Assembly: GCA_910579225.1 (NCBI GenBank) | Contig: CAJTTI010000016.1 | Location: forward strand, 1 to 64,000 | Direction: 5' to 3' | Length of the DNA stretch: 64,000 nucleotides | From: an uncultured Lachnospiraceae bacterium | Lineage (GTDB): Bacteria; Bacillota; Clostridia; Lachnospirales; Lachnospiraceae | Shown: positions 1-8,916 of the stretch, one piece after another | Numbering within the stretch: the first letter of the stretch is position 1 | Layout of the letters: each line of letters begins with the position of its first letter | Notes under the pieces: model-generated | Told to the model about the DNA's origin: nothing | What the model saw: only the letters and a program-made list of their open reading frames with translations | Database searches by the model: none | Made by a program: the position numbers and the translations under genes

Positions 1-144
1 TTGATCTTCTTCGTTTAAAAGTATTGTGTTAATTCAACTAACTTGACAAAGAGCCCAAATTTTTTACATTCAGTACTGGTATTCCGCTTGATTGATATTC
101 AGCAGCTTTTATTATGTACCAAATGGACCTGTTTTAATTTCAAT

Positions 145-1233
145 CTAGAATTTTATTGACATTAGTAATTCTAATCTTTTACAAAACATATTATAGAACT
201 GAGGTAATTCATTAAAATATGTTTTATTTACTTCTTTGATTTGGTTTAAGCCAATTTTTTCAACAGATTTCATCGCGGCTTCCCTCTGATTAACACGATC
301 TCCAAACATAGTCTGGCAATTAGAACCATCTAAATCATCATAGGAATTAAAAGCCTGATTGAAATCCATTAAATCATACAGCCTTACTGGTTTATTATTG
401 GAATTACGAACTAATACTCCCCAGTTTCCCCAATGCCTATCCGTATTCCCAATAAGATAATCAACAATATTCATCATATAATAGTTATGTTTATCTAAAG
501 AAATAATATATTTTTTTGTGTTCCTGTCATGGTTTGCTGCATATACCTCAAATGCTTCCATAGAAACAATTGCATATTCTTTCGATGTAATATTACTGCT
601 TACACTGACTTTTTCTCCGTCAAAATAATCTCTCTCATATAATACTTGTGAAACATCAAAACATCTGCATATTTGACTGGCAAGCAGTTCTCTTTCAACC
701 GCTTCTGCATCGCCATCTTTCAATAACCTAAACCCATCATTGATTCTCTGCCAGGCTTTAGGAAAACATCCGTTGGTTGATAAGTCTCTTGCCAAATATT
801 CATTTTGTACGGTATACTGCTTTCCCTTTAATGCAATGTCAATAAATGTGTTATCCAAATGATTTTCATACAAATTAATATCTTTAAATAAAATCTTTTC
901 TTGATTTAATTTTACCCAAAAAACATCTGTTAAGGAAGCACATCTATACGAAAGTGCAATTTTTGCTCTTTCTTTGTCAGTCACTGCCTGTAACATTCCT
1001 ATGCTGTTTAATATTTCTTTTGCATACTTTCTATCTAAAGTAAGAACTCTTGTTGCACACCAATAATTGAAGTTTGTAATATTATTGACTAATGTATCAA
1101 TATCTTCAGCTTCTTCCAAATATAAATTATATGGCATAAATGACTTATAATATATTTTACATTGTCCAGAATGATTTATTTTTGCAACTCTTCTATCCAT
1201 ATGCATAATTTCATATACGTTTTTTTCTGACAT
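145..1233 (-). CDS. HipA-like serine/threonine kinase-fold protein, solitary
   Basis: A 362-residue protein. The C-terminal half carries a HipA-type catalytic signature, GNTDRHWGN (around residue 262), followed by LMDFNQAF, which resembles the metal-binding aspartate segment of HipA-fold kinases. HipA proteins phosphorylate target proteins (for example glutamyl-tRNA synthetase) and cause growth arrest or persistence. The N-terminal half is not recognisable to me. A GGAGGTGA ribosome site lies just before the ATG. No HipB-like antitoxin is visible next to it in this window; the only neighbour seen is leuS. The stretch is clearly more AT-rich than the leuS region, which suggests horizontal acquisition. 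The kinase-fold assignment is fairly safe; toxin activity is inference. Confidence 0.65.
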   Translation of the reverse strand: MSEKNVYEIMHMDRRVAKINHSGQCKIYYKSFMPYNLYLEEAEDIDTLVNNITNFNYWCATRVLTLDRKYAKEILNSIGMLQAVTDKERAKIALSYRCASLTDVFWVKLNQEKILFKDINLYENHLDNTFIDIALKGKQYTVQNEYLARDLSTNGCFPKAWQRINDGFRLLKDGDAEAVERELLASQICRCFDVSQVLYERDYFDGEKVSVSSNITSKEYAIVSMEAFEVYAANHDRNTKKYIISLDKHNYYMMNIVDYLIGNTDRHWGNWGVLVRNSNNKPVRLYDLMDFNQAFNSYDDLDGSNCQTMFGDRVNQREAAMKSVEKIGLNQIKEVNKTYFNELPQFYNMFCKRLELLMSIKF

Positions 1234-1375
1234 TTAGTCACCTCCAATTAAGCCAGCCTTTCATTCAGATTCAACATTTACGATTTCTATACTACATTCC
1301 GCCGCATGATCCTGTATAATTTTAAATTTCCAAATCTTCTTTCGTGCATTACCTTTTACTTTTTTAAATAAATTG

Positions 1376-1413
1376 AAAAAAATCCCCGGAAACTTGCACT
1401 CCCCGGGGATTTA
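1376..1413 (-). terminator. Rho-independent terminator of leuS
   Basis: On the minus strand an AATCCCCGG/CCGGGGATT stem is followed by a run of seven T, 31-68 bases beyond the leuS stop codon. Confidence 0.85.
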
Positions 1414-1443
1414 CATGTTTATGAACTTTTTATTGTTCAGCCA

Positions 1444-3846
1444 TTATTTCACCACAAAATTCACAACCCGGCCCGGCACATAGATCTCTTTTACAAAGGT
1501 CTTGCCCTCGGTCAGGGATGCAATCCTCGCATCTGCTTTGGCGATGGCGAATACCTCTTCTTTCTCCGCACTGGTGGGAATCACAACGGTCCCGCGGAGC
1601 TTGCCGTTGATCTGCACGCCGATCTCAGTCTGGGCATCCACGGTCTTGCTCTCCTCATACTGAGGCCAGGGCTGCAGGGACAGGAATCCTTCTCCGCCGG
1701 TCACTTCCCAGATTTCCTCACACACATGGGGCGCAATGGGACAGAGAAGCTTTGCAAAGATCTGCACCTGCTCCCTGCTGATCTTTCCTACATTGTAAAT
1801 GTCATTGGTCAGCGTCATAAGCGCCGCGATCGCCGTATTGAACTTCATATCCTCCAGATCGGACGACACTTTCTTAATCGTCTTGTGGAACGGCGTCTCC
1901 AGCTTCTGGGTCTCCTTGTCCTCGGAAATCAGATCCGTAAAACCGAATACCCGTTCCAGGAAACGCTTGCAGCCCTTGACCGCATTGTCATTCCAGGGCG
2001 TCGCTGCGCTGTAGTCTCCCATAAACAAAACATATGTTCTGAGTGTGTCAGCACCGTAATCTTTGACAATATCCAGCGGATCCACTACATTTCCCTTGGA
2101 CTTGCTCATCTTGTCCCCGTCCGGTCCGAGGATCAGACCCTGAATGGATCGCTTTGCGTAAGGTTCCGGCGTATTAACTACCCCGATGTCATACAGGAAA
2201 TGATGCCAGAACCGGGAATAAATCACGTGTCTGGTCACATGCTCCATACCGCCGTTGTACCAGTCCACCGGCATCCAGTATTTTAATTTCTCCGGATCTG
2301 CCAGCGCATTCTCATTGTGCGGGTCAATGTATCTTAAGAAATACCAGGAGGAACCCGCCCACTGGGGCATGGTATCCGTCTCACGTCTTGCTTTCTTTCC
2401 GCATTTCGGACAGGTGCAGTTTACAAAGGACTCGATCTTCGCCAGCGGAGATTCTCCCTCTGCACCCGGCTCAAAATTCTCCACCTTCGGCAGCCGAAGA
2501 GGCAGATCTTCATAGGGAACCGGCACAACGCCGCAGTCGTCGCAGTGAATGATGGGAATCGGTTCTCCCCAGTAACGCTGGCGGTTGAAAGCCCAGTCCT
2601 TCATCTTGAACTGAACGCCCGCATGTCCGATGCCGCGTTTTTCAATCTCCGTGAGCATCCGGGCGATGGATTCCTTCTTATTGGTATAGCCATTCAGGAA
2701 ATCAGAATTGACCATCTCTCCGTCGCCTGCGTAAGCTTCCACAGAGATGTCCCCTCCTTTGATGACTTCGACGATTTCCGCCCCGAATTTCTTCGCAAAC
2801 TCATAGTCACGCTGGTCGTGGGCCGGCACACCCATGATGGCTCCGGTACCATATCCCATCATGACATAGTCGGCGATGAAAACAGGGATCTTCTTACCGG
2901 TGATGGGATTGACCGCCTCGATGCCGTCGATCTTCACGCCGGTCTTGTCCTTAACCAGCTGGGTACGCTCAAATTCGGTCTTCTTCGCGCACTCGGTCCG
3001 ATAAGCCTCGATGGCATCCATATTTGCGATGTGATCTTTATTCTCATCAATCAGCGGATGCTCCGGAGCGATGACCATAAAGGTCACGCCGAACAGGGTA
3101 TCCGGTCTGGTCGTATAGACCTCCAGCGCTTCCTCTGCGCCCTCCAGTTTGAAGTTCACAAAGGCTCCGGTGGATTTTCCGATCCAGTTCACCTGCTGCT
3201 GCTTTACATTGGCCGGGTAGTCCACATCCTCCAGGCCTGCCAGCAGCTTGTCCGCATACTCGGTAATCTTCAGATACCATACATCCTTGGATTTCTGGAT
3301 CACATCACTGTGGCAGATGTCGCACTTTCCGCCCTGGCTGTCCTCATTGGAGAGTACCACCTTACAGGACGGACAGTAGTTGACCAGCGCCGTACTGCGA
3401 AATACCAGTCCGTGCTCAAAAAGCTTTAAGAAAATCCACTGGGTCCATTTATAATAGTCCTCATCCGTCGTGTCAATCACCCGGTCCCAGTCGAAGGAAA
3501 AGCCCACCTTCTTTAACTGATCCGTAAATTTTGCAATATTGTCGTCTGTAATCTTCCGGGGATGCGTTCCGGTCTTGATGGCATAGTTCTCCGTGGGCAG
3601 TCCGAACGCGTCAAACCCGATGGGGAACAGCACATTGTAACCCTCCATCCTGCGCTTTCTGGAGATCACCTCCAGGCTGGAATAGGCCTTGATATGTCCC
3701 ACGTGCATACCGGCTCCGCTGGGATAGGGAAATTCCACAAGACCGTAGAATTTCGGCTTATCACTGCCGTCCACCGCCTTGAAGATCCCGGCCTCCTCCC
3801 ATTTCTGCTGCCACTTTCCTTCTATCTTCCGGAAATTATGTTTCAT
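1444..3846 (-). CDS. leuS: Leucyl-tRNA synthetase
   Basis: Charges tRNA(Leu) with leucine in the cytoplasm. The 800-residue protein is a class I synthetase: the HIGH-type motif reads HVGH within PYPSGAGMHVGH (about residues 41-52) and the KMSKS motif is present as DKMSKSKGN near residue 570. A CxxC...CxxC zinc-ribbon-like segment (YCPSC...CDIC) and the CP1 editing insert with TRPDTLFG lie between them, as usual for bacterial LeuRS. Start chosen at the ATG preceded by AGGAGGG. It stands alone and ends in its own terminator. I looked for a T-box leader upstream and did not find one, which is noteworthy for a Firmicute synthetase gene. Confidence 0.97.
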   Translation of the reverse strand: MKHNFRKIEGKWQQKWEEAGIFKAVDGSDKPKFYGLVEFPYPSGAGMHVGHIKAYSSLEVISRKRRMEGYNVLFPIGFDAFGLPTENYAIKTGTHPRKITDDNIAKFTDQLKKVGFSFDWDRVIDTTDEDYYKWTQWIFLKLFEHGLVFRSTALVNYCPSCKVVLSNEDSQGGKCDICHSDVIQKSKDVWYLKITEYADKLLAGLEDVDYPANVKQQQVNWIGKSTGAFVNFKLEGAEEALEVYTTRPDTLFGVTFMVIAPEHPLIDENKDHIANMDAIEAYRTECAKKTEFERTQLVKDKTGVKIDGIEAVNPITGKKIPVFIADYVMMGYGTGAIMGVPAHDQRDYEFAKKFGAEIVEVIKGGDISVEAYAGDGEMVNSDFLNGYTNKKESIARMLTEIEKRGIGHAGVQFKMKDWAFNRQRYWGEPIPIIHCDDCGVVPVPYEDLPLRLPKVENFEPGAEGESPLAKIESFVNCTCPKCGKKARRETDTMPQWAGSSWYFLRYIDPHNENALADPEKLKYWMPVDWYNGGMEHVTRHVIYSRFWHHFLYDIGVVNTPEPYAKRSIQGLILGPDGDKMSKSKGNVVDPLDIVKDYGADTLRTYVLFMGDYSAATPWNDNAVKGCKRFLERVFGFTDLISEDKETQKLETPFHKTIKKVSSDLEDMKFNTAIAALMTLTNDIYNVGKISREQVQIFAKLLCPIAPHVCEEIWEVTGGEGFLSLQPWPQYEESKTVDAQTEIGVQINGKLRGTVVIPTSAEKEEVFAIAKADARIASLTEGKTFVKEIYVPGRVVNFVVK

Positions 3847-4168
3847 TATTATATGCCCTCCTGTCTATCTGAAGCAACTACTCTGTGGGACTGTCCAAAA
3901 ACACAGCTTATATGTATAAGTAACGCACACAAGGGGTTCCTTACCATATTTTGTATACAGCAGCTATTTTGCGACAGCTCCATGCCACTTTCTATTCATA
4001 ACGATATCAGTGTAATATAACCGCCAAAGTTTGTCAAATCTTTTCCTACTTCCCGTCCCGGCAGATTCCTGCTTTGGCATTGCATGATCAAAGTCCTGCA
4101 AAAATACTTTGCACCTTTTCTTACTCCATGCTATACTTAATGCATTAACGTATTAAAGGAGAATACTT
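3847..4168. other. Intergenic region between divergent leuS and tyrA
   Basis: About 320 bases with no gene. It holds the leuS leader (AGGAGGG site) on one side and the tyrA promoter on the other. I see no T-box signature and no other recognisable RNA. Confidence 0.6.
4109..4137 (+). promoter_or_regulatory. Sigma-A promoter of tyrA-aroA
   Basis: TTGCAC, 17-base spacer, TATACT, placed 31 bases before the tyrA ATG. An AAAGGAG site follows. Confidence 0.75.
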
Positions 4169-5257
4169 ATGAAAATCGGTTTTATCGGACTTGGCCTTAT
4201 TGGCGGCTCCATTGCCAGAGCAATTCGTCATTTTTATCCGGAGGCTGTGATCGTCGCCTTTTCCCGAACACGGGCTTCTCTGGAGCAGGCCGTAAGCGAC
4301 GGTATTGTGAACCGGATTCCCGAAGAAATAAATACAGAGTTCAGCGACTGCAATTACATCTTTCTGTGCGCCCCCGTGGCCAGCAACGCAGAATATTTAA
4401 AGAAACTGAAACCTGTCATCTGCCCTTCCACTGTCATCACGGACGTGGGCAGTACAAAATGTGACATTCATGCACGGGTGACCGAACTTGGTATGGAAGA
4501 AAACTTCATCGGCGGACATCCAATGGCAGGATCGGAGAAAACCGGTTACACCCATTCCAAACGGATTCTCATTGAGAATGCATATTATGTCATTACTCCG
4601 ACCGCCAGGAGTTCCGCAAACGCTGTAAACCGTTACCGGGATTTTATAACCAGTATCAAAGCGCTCCCGTTGGTGCTTGATTACCAGATCCATGATTATG
4701 TAACTGCTGGTATCAGCCATCTTCCTCACATCATCGCTTCCTCTCTGGTCAATCTGGTGCGGGATGCGGACACCAAAGACGGTATTATGAAAATGGTTGC
4801 CGCCGGAGGATTCAAAGATATCACCCGAATCGCTTCCTCCTCTCCGGAAATGTGGGAGCAAATCTGCATGACCAACCGGGAAAATATTTCTTCCATTCTG
4901 GGGGACTATATTGACTCTCTGAACCGTATTCGCACACAGCTTGATCAGGAGGAAACCGGCGCGATCTATCAACTGTTCGAGTCCTCCAGGGACTACCGGA
5001 ACAGCCTTCCTGCCAAAGGCAGCGGACCTATTCAACGGATCTATGAAATCTACTGCGATATGGTGGATGAAGCCGGCGGAATCGCCACCCTTGCCACGAT
5101 CCTGGCAAGCAATCAGATCAACCTGAAAAATATCGGAATTGTCCACAGCCGGGAATTTATCGAAGCAGTTCTGCGCATTGAATTTTATGAAGAGCAGGCC
5201 ATGAAACAGGCCATCGACATTCTGCGAAGGTACCGCTATGTAATCTATGAGCGCTGA
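4169..5257 (+). CDS. tyrA: Prephenate dehydrogenase (tyrosine biosynthesis)
   Basis: Oxidatively decarboxylates prephenate to 4-hydroxyphenylpyruvate using NAD(P). The 362-residue protein begins with a Rossmann dinucleotide site, GFIGLGLIGGS (residues 4-14), and contains the GGHPMAGSEKTGY substrate loop (about 114-126). The C-terminal 70 residues (from AGGIATLATILA) look like an ACT regulatory domain, so tyrosine feedback inhibition is plausible. AAAGGAG lies before the start. It is followed after 114 bases by aroA on the same strand, so both steps of aromatic amino acid synthesis are probably co-transcribed. Confidence 0.95.
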   Translation: MKIGFIGLGLIGGSIARAIRHFYPEAVIVAFSRTRASLEQAVSDGIVNRIPEEINTEFSDCNYIFLCAPVASNAEYLKKLKPVICPSTVITDVGSTKCDIHARVTELGMEENFIGGHPMAGSEKTGYTHSKRILIENAYYVITPTARSSANAVNRYRDFITSIKALPLVLDYQIHDYVTAGISHLPHIIASSLVNLVRDADTKDGIMKMVAAGGFKDITRIASSSPEMWEQICMTNRENISSILGDYIDSLNRIRTQLDQEETGAIYQLFESSRDYRNSLPAKGSGPIQRIYEIYCDMVDEAGGIATLATILASNQINLKNIGIVHSREFIEAVLRIEFYEEQAMKQAIDILRRYRYVIYER

Positions 5258-5371
5258 TAAACACCAGTTTCCGGCACCTCCTTCTGTGTAAGATACCATC
5301 AAAACACTGTGAAGATGATCTGACACCGGCACACTCCTGCACACACCAAAACAAAAGAATGGAGTTGAATT

Positions 5372-6658
5372 ATGATTTTTACAAGAACAACCGCCCTGAA
5401 AGGAACTGTCACCGTCCCTGGTGACAAAAGTATATCCCACCGTTCTATCATGTTCGGAGCGCTTTCCAACGGGACCACCCGCGTCACAAATTTCCTGAAA
5501 GGAGCAGACTGTCTTTCCACCATTGACTGTTTCCGGAATCTGGGAATTCAGATTGACGACAACCCGGATGAAATCCTGATTCATGGCAAAGGACTTCATG
5601 GACTGAGCGCTCCCAAGCGCATGCTGGATACAGGCAACAGCGGAACCACCACACGGCTTATCTGTGGTATCCTTGCAGGACAAGATTTTACTACTGAGCT
5701 TAACGGTGACGCATCCATCCAGACCCGGCCCATGAAGCGAATCACCGAACCTTTATCTCAGATGGGGGCCCATATTACCAGTCTTAAGAACAACGACTGT
5801 GCACCTCTTCGGATCGAGGGCGCCCCCCTGCATGGCATCCATTATGTCTCCCCCGTTGCTTCCGCCCAGGTCAAATCCTGCATCCTGCTTGCCGGTCTGT
5901 ACGCAGACTGTCCAACCAGCGTGACCGAACCCTATCTGTCCCGGAACCATTCGGAGATCATGCTCCGGCACTTTGGCGTCGACCTCAAAAGCAAAGGGGT
6001 TACTGCCACCATTCAGCCCGGGGCAGAGCTTTTTGCCCAGGATATCCAGGTCCCTGGTGACATCTCCTCAGCTGCTTACTTTATTGCAGCAGGACTTATG
6101 GTTCCGGATTCTGAGATTCTTATCCGAAATGTTGGCATCAATCCAACCAGAAACGGTATGCTGAAAGTCTGCCAGGACATGGGTGCAGACCTTACGCTGC
6201 TCAATGTCAGAGAAGCTGGAGGTGAGCCTGTTGCCGACCTTCTGGTCCGTCACAGCAGCCTTCGCGGCGTTACCATAGGCGGCGCCATTATCCCCACCCT
6301 CATCGACGAACTGCCCATGATCGCCGCTCTGGCCTGTTTCGCCGAAGGAACTACCATCATCAAAGATGCACAGGAACTGAAGGTGAAAGAATCCAACCGA
6401 ATCGAAGTAATGGCAGTGAATTTAAACGCCATGGGCGCCTGCGTCACCGCCACAGAAGACGGCATGATCATCGAAGGCGGGCATCCTCTTCACGGTGCAG
6501 TCATTGACAGCAGACTGGATCACCGAATTGCCATGACGTTCGCCGTTACAGCCCTTGCAGCCGACGGAGAGACCCGGATCCAGGGAGCGGACTGTGTACG
6601 CATCAGCTACCCCGGTTTTTATAAAGACCTTGAAAAACTGACTGCAAACTGCTGCTGA
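5372..6658 (+). CDS. aroA: 3-phosphoshikimate 1-carboxyvinyltransferase (EPSP synthase)
   Basis: Transfers enolpyruvate from PEP to shikimate-3-phosphate, the sixth shikimate-pathway step. The 428-residue length is usual. Family signatures are visible: VPGDKSISHRS near the N-terminus (residues 14-24), LDTGNSGTTTRL (about 87-98), SSAAYFIAAG (about 231-240) and DHRIAMTFAV near the C-terminus. The DKSISHRSIMFG shape with TGNSGTT resembles class II (Gram-positive) enzymes. A GGAG site precedes the ATG. It lies downstream of tyrA, in the same pathway. Confidence 0.96.
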   Translation: MIFTRTTALKGTVTVPGDKSISHRSIMFGALSNGTTRVTNFLKGADCLSTIDCFRNLGIQIDDNPDEILIHGKGLHGLSAPKRMLDTGNSGTTTRLICGILAGQDFTTELNGDASIQTRPMKRITEPLSQMGAHITSLKNNDCAPLRIEGAPLHGIHYVSPVASAQVKSCILLAGLYADCPTSVTEPYLSRNHSEIMLRHFGVDLKSKGVTATIQPGAELFAQDIQVPGDISSAAYFIAAGLMVPDSEILIRNVGINPTRNGMLKVCQDMGADLTLLNVREAGGEPVADLLVRHSSLRGVTIGGAIIPTLIDELPMIAALACFAEGTTIIKDAQELKVKESNRIEVMAVNLNAMGACVTATEDGMIIEGGHPLHGAVIDSRLDHRIAMTFAVTALAADGETRIQGADCVRISYPGFYKDLEKLTANCC

Positions 6659-6746
6659 TTCTGTATTTTCCTATGGAAATCTTCCTGAAAACATTGTAAA
6701 ATATAGAAAAATACTATCGAAAAAGCACACAGGAAAGGGAACGGGT

Positions 6747-7364
6747 ATGAATTGTATCATCATCGGAATCGCCGGTGGAACCGGCTCGGGAAAATCCACA
6801 TTTACCAAACGTTTGAAAGACGAATTCAAAGAAGATGTTGCGGTCATTTATCACGATAATTATTATCGCAGACAAGATGAAGTCCCATTTGAGGACCGCA
6901 AAAAAGTAAACTATGATCATCCGGATTCTCTTGAGACACAGCTTTTGCTGGAGCACCTGCATATGCTGAAAGACGGTATGACTATCCAGTGTCCCGTTTA
7001 TGACTACAGCCAACATAACCGGTCGGATCAACTTCTTCCAATTGAACCAAAAAAGATTATTATCGTAGAAGGAATTCTGCTGCTGGCAGATAAACGGATT
7101 CGGGATCTTCTGGATATCAAGATTTATGTGGAAGCTGATGCTGATGAACGAATCCTTCGCCGGGTGGTTCGGGATGTAAAAGAGCGGGGACGGGATATTG
7201 ACAACATTGTGGAGCAATATCTCACCACCGTCAAACCCATGCATTATCTCTATGTGGAACCTACCCGCGCAATGGCGGATATTGTGATCAACAGCGGTAT
7301 GAACAATGTGGCCTTCGATATCGTCCGTTCCAAGATTCGACTGATGCTGGAAGAAGCAGAATAA
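6747..7364 (+). CDS. udk: Uridine kinase
   Basis: Phosphorylates uridine (and usually cytidine) to the monophosphate for pyrimidine salvage. The 205-residue protein starts with a P-loop, GIAGGTGSGKST (about residues 6-17), and has the YHDNYYR motif near residue 36 and the DHPDSLET segment near residue 57, both typical of the family. The start is preceded by AGGAAAGGGA. It follows aroA by 88 bases on the same strand, with no visible terminator between them. Confidence 0.93.
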   Translation: MNCIIIGIAGGTGSGKSTFTKRLKDEFKEDVAVIYHDNYYRRQDEVPFEDRKKVNYDHPDSLETQLLLEHLHMLKDGMTIQCPVYDYSQHNRSDQLLPIEPKKIIIVEGILLLADKRIRDLLDIKIYVEADADERILRRVVRDVKERGRDIDNIVEQYLTTVKPMHYLYVEPTRAMADIVINSGMNNVAFDIVRSKIRLMLEEAE

Positions 7365-7520
7365 CCTGCATCCTGCAGGACAGCAAACGGCAATCCACAA
7401 GCCACGTAGCTCTGCTTCCAAAGCAATAGCGTGGGTACCGCTTACGGTGCCAATACAGAGAAAGTACAAATCAAGTAGGAGACTAACCATTAATGACGTG
7501 CGCCGCCAGGCGCGCAAGCC

Positions 7521-7553
7521 AAAACAGGGCCGCTTTACACAAAGCAGCCCTGT
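7521..7553 (-). terminator. Terminator of the phosphofructokinase gene
   Basis: On the minus strand a 13-base stem (arms 7524-7536 and 7541-7553, one G-U pair, 4-base loop) is followed by TTTT. It begins 19 bases past the stop codon of the gene to its right. Confidence 0.85.
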
Positions 7554-7571
7554 TCCTTGTCACTGTTCTTT

Positions 7572-8816
7572 TTATCTATAAGTATCTCTCTTCAGCACCA
7601 GGTGCTTCGGAACTCCATTAACCATCAGAGGTGTCAGCTCCCCAAGGATCAGTGGTCTTGCATAATCCACATATCCCTGCAACACATCTGTACCGTCCTC
7701 AGAAATCCACTCTGCCGGAACCGGCTTCTCCACATTGGCAATCTGATGGATATCATGGATTCCATAGGTTACCTCATATGGACTTCTCTTTGTCACTTCA
7801 ATGGTGATCATCATGCCGGTCTTGCCCTCATCTGCTGCCTTGCATGCCAGATATCCAACATTAAATGCCTCATTGATATCATTCAGGGATGCAAGGTGTG
7901 TTCCTGCTCTCTGAAGGGTAGAAAACTCAATGGCACGGGTCTTAAGACCAGTATCTGCTGCAATCTTATTTGCCAGAGTCACTGCACAGCCGGAGAGCTG
8001 TTTGTGACCAAAAGCGTCCACAAAGTCCGCGCCGCCGCCAAGCTCGCACACAAAACGTCCGTCTGCCAGCTTCACACCTTCGGATACTGCCACCACCACA
8101 GAACTCTTCTTCACGGACAGGTCTTTGATTCTTGCAAGGAAATCATCATAATCAAAGGTCTTCTCCGGAAGGTAAATCAAATCTGGTCCTTCACAATCCT
8201 CATCTCTGGAAAGTGCAGCAGCAGCCGTCAGCCATCCGGCATGACGTCCCATAATTTCACAGATTAAAACCGTTGGCTTTTCAATTCCAAAGGAAGAGTT
8301 GTCCCGAATCACCTCTTTTAAAGAAGCGGCAATATATTTTGCGGCAGAACCATACCCCGGGCAGTGATCCGTGATCGGAAGATCATTGTCGATGGTCTTC
8401 GGTACACCCATAAAGCGCTGTTTCTTACCTTTTTTTGCAGCATAATCAGACAACATCTTAATCGTATCCATAGAATCATTGCCGCCAATATAGAACAGAC
8501 ATTCGATATCATATTTGTCCATGATCTCGAACATCTTGTCATATACTTCCTCATTGCCCTCAATCTTAGGCAGTTTATAACGGCAAGAGCCGAGAAAAGC
8601 AGACGGGGTTCTCTTCAGAATCTCAACATCCGCATCATTTTTCACATATTCAGACAGATCTACAATATCCTCTGCCAAAAATCCTTGAATGCCGTGGTGC
8701 ATACCATAGATTTTCTTTACTCCCAGCTCTTTCGCAGCAGAAAATACACCTGCCAGGGAAGAGTTAATGACTGCGGTCGGTCCTCCGGACTGTCCTACAA
8801 TAATGTTTCCTTTCAT
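7572..8816 (-). CDS. pfp: 6-phosphofructokinase, PPi-dependent type by motif
   Basis: Phosphorylates fructose 6-phosphate. Two motifs point to diphosphate rather than ATP as donor: GGNDS where ATP enzymes have GGDGS, and PKTIDNDL where ATP enzymes have PGTIDND. MGRHAGW is also present. A start at 8831 would add MEVWK, but GGAGGT lies inside that stretch, seven bases before the ATG at 8816, so I use MKGNIIVGQSGG (414 residues). Single-gene unit with its own promoter and terminator. A PPi enzyme would make glycolysis reversible at this step; substrate preference is inferred from motifs only. Confidence 0.9.
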   Translation of the reverse strand: MKGNIIVGQSGGPTAVINSSLAGVFSAAKELGVKKIYGMHHGIQGFLAEDIVDLSEYVKNDADVEILKRTPSAFLGSCRYKLPKIEGNEEVYDKMFEIMDKYDIECLFYIGGNDSMDTIKMLSDYAAKKGKKQRFMGVPKTIDNDLPITDHCPGYGSAAKYIAASLKEVIRDNSSFGIEKPTVLICEIMGRHAGWLTAAAALSRDEDCEGPDLIYLPEKTFDYDDFLARIKDLSVKKSSVVVAVSEGVKLADGRFVCELGGGADFVDAFGHKQLSGCAVTLANKIAADTGLKTRAIEFSTLQRAGTHLASLNDINEAFNVGYLACKAADEGKTGMMITIEVTKRSPYEVTYGIHDIHQIANVEKPVPAEWISEDGTDVLQGYVDYARPLILGELTPLMVNGVPKHLVLKRDTYR

Positions 8817-8884
8817 TTTCCATACCTCCATATTATGTTGGTACTGCAGCCAGCCTCAGAAACCAGACTGCAGCTTTGTTCTTT

Positions 8885-8913
8885 ACTGTATCATATTTCC
8901 AGTCATCAGGCAA
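8885..8913 (-). promoter_or_regulatory. Candidate promoter of the phosphofructokinase gene
   Basis: Minus strand TTGCCT, 17-base spacer, TACAGT, about 70 bases before the start codon. Confidence 0.5.
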
Positions 8914-8916
8914 GCA

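Noticed and set aside
2545..3429. 294-residue plus-strand ORF opposite leuS
   Set aside because: It is the mirror of the leuS coding frame, has no ribosome site and no recognisable domain. Many similar long shadow frames occur opposite adhE, aroA, ptsI and the activase gene.
3847..4168. T-box leader before leuS
   Set aside because: The conserved T-box sequence (AGGGTGGNACCGCG) and a matching antiterminator are absent on the minus strand.
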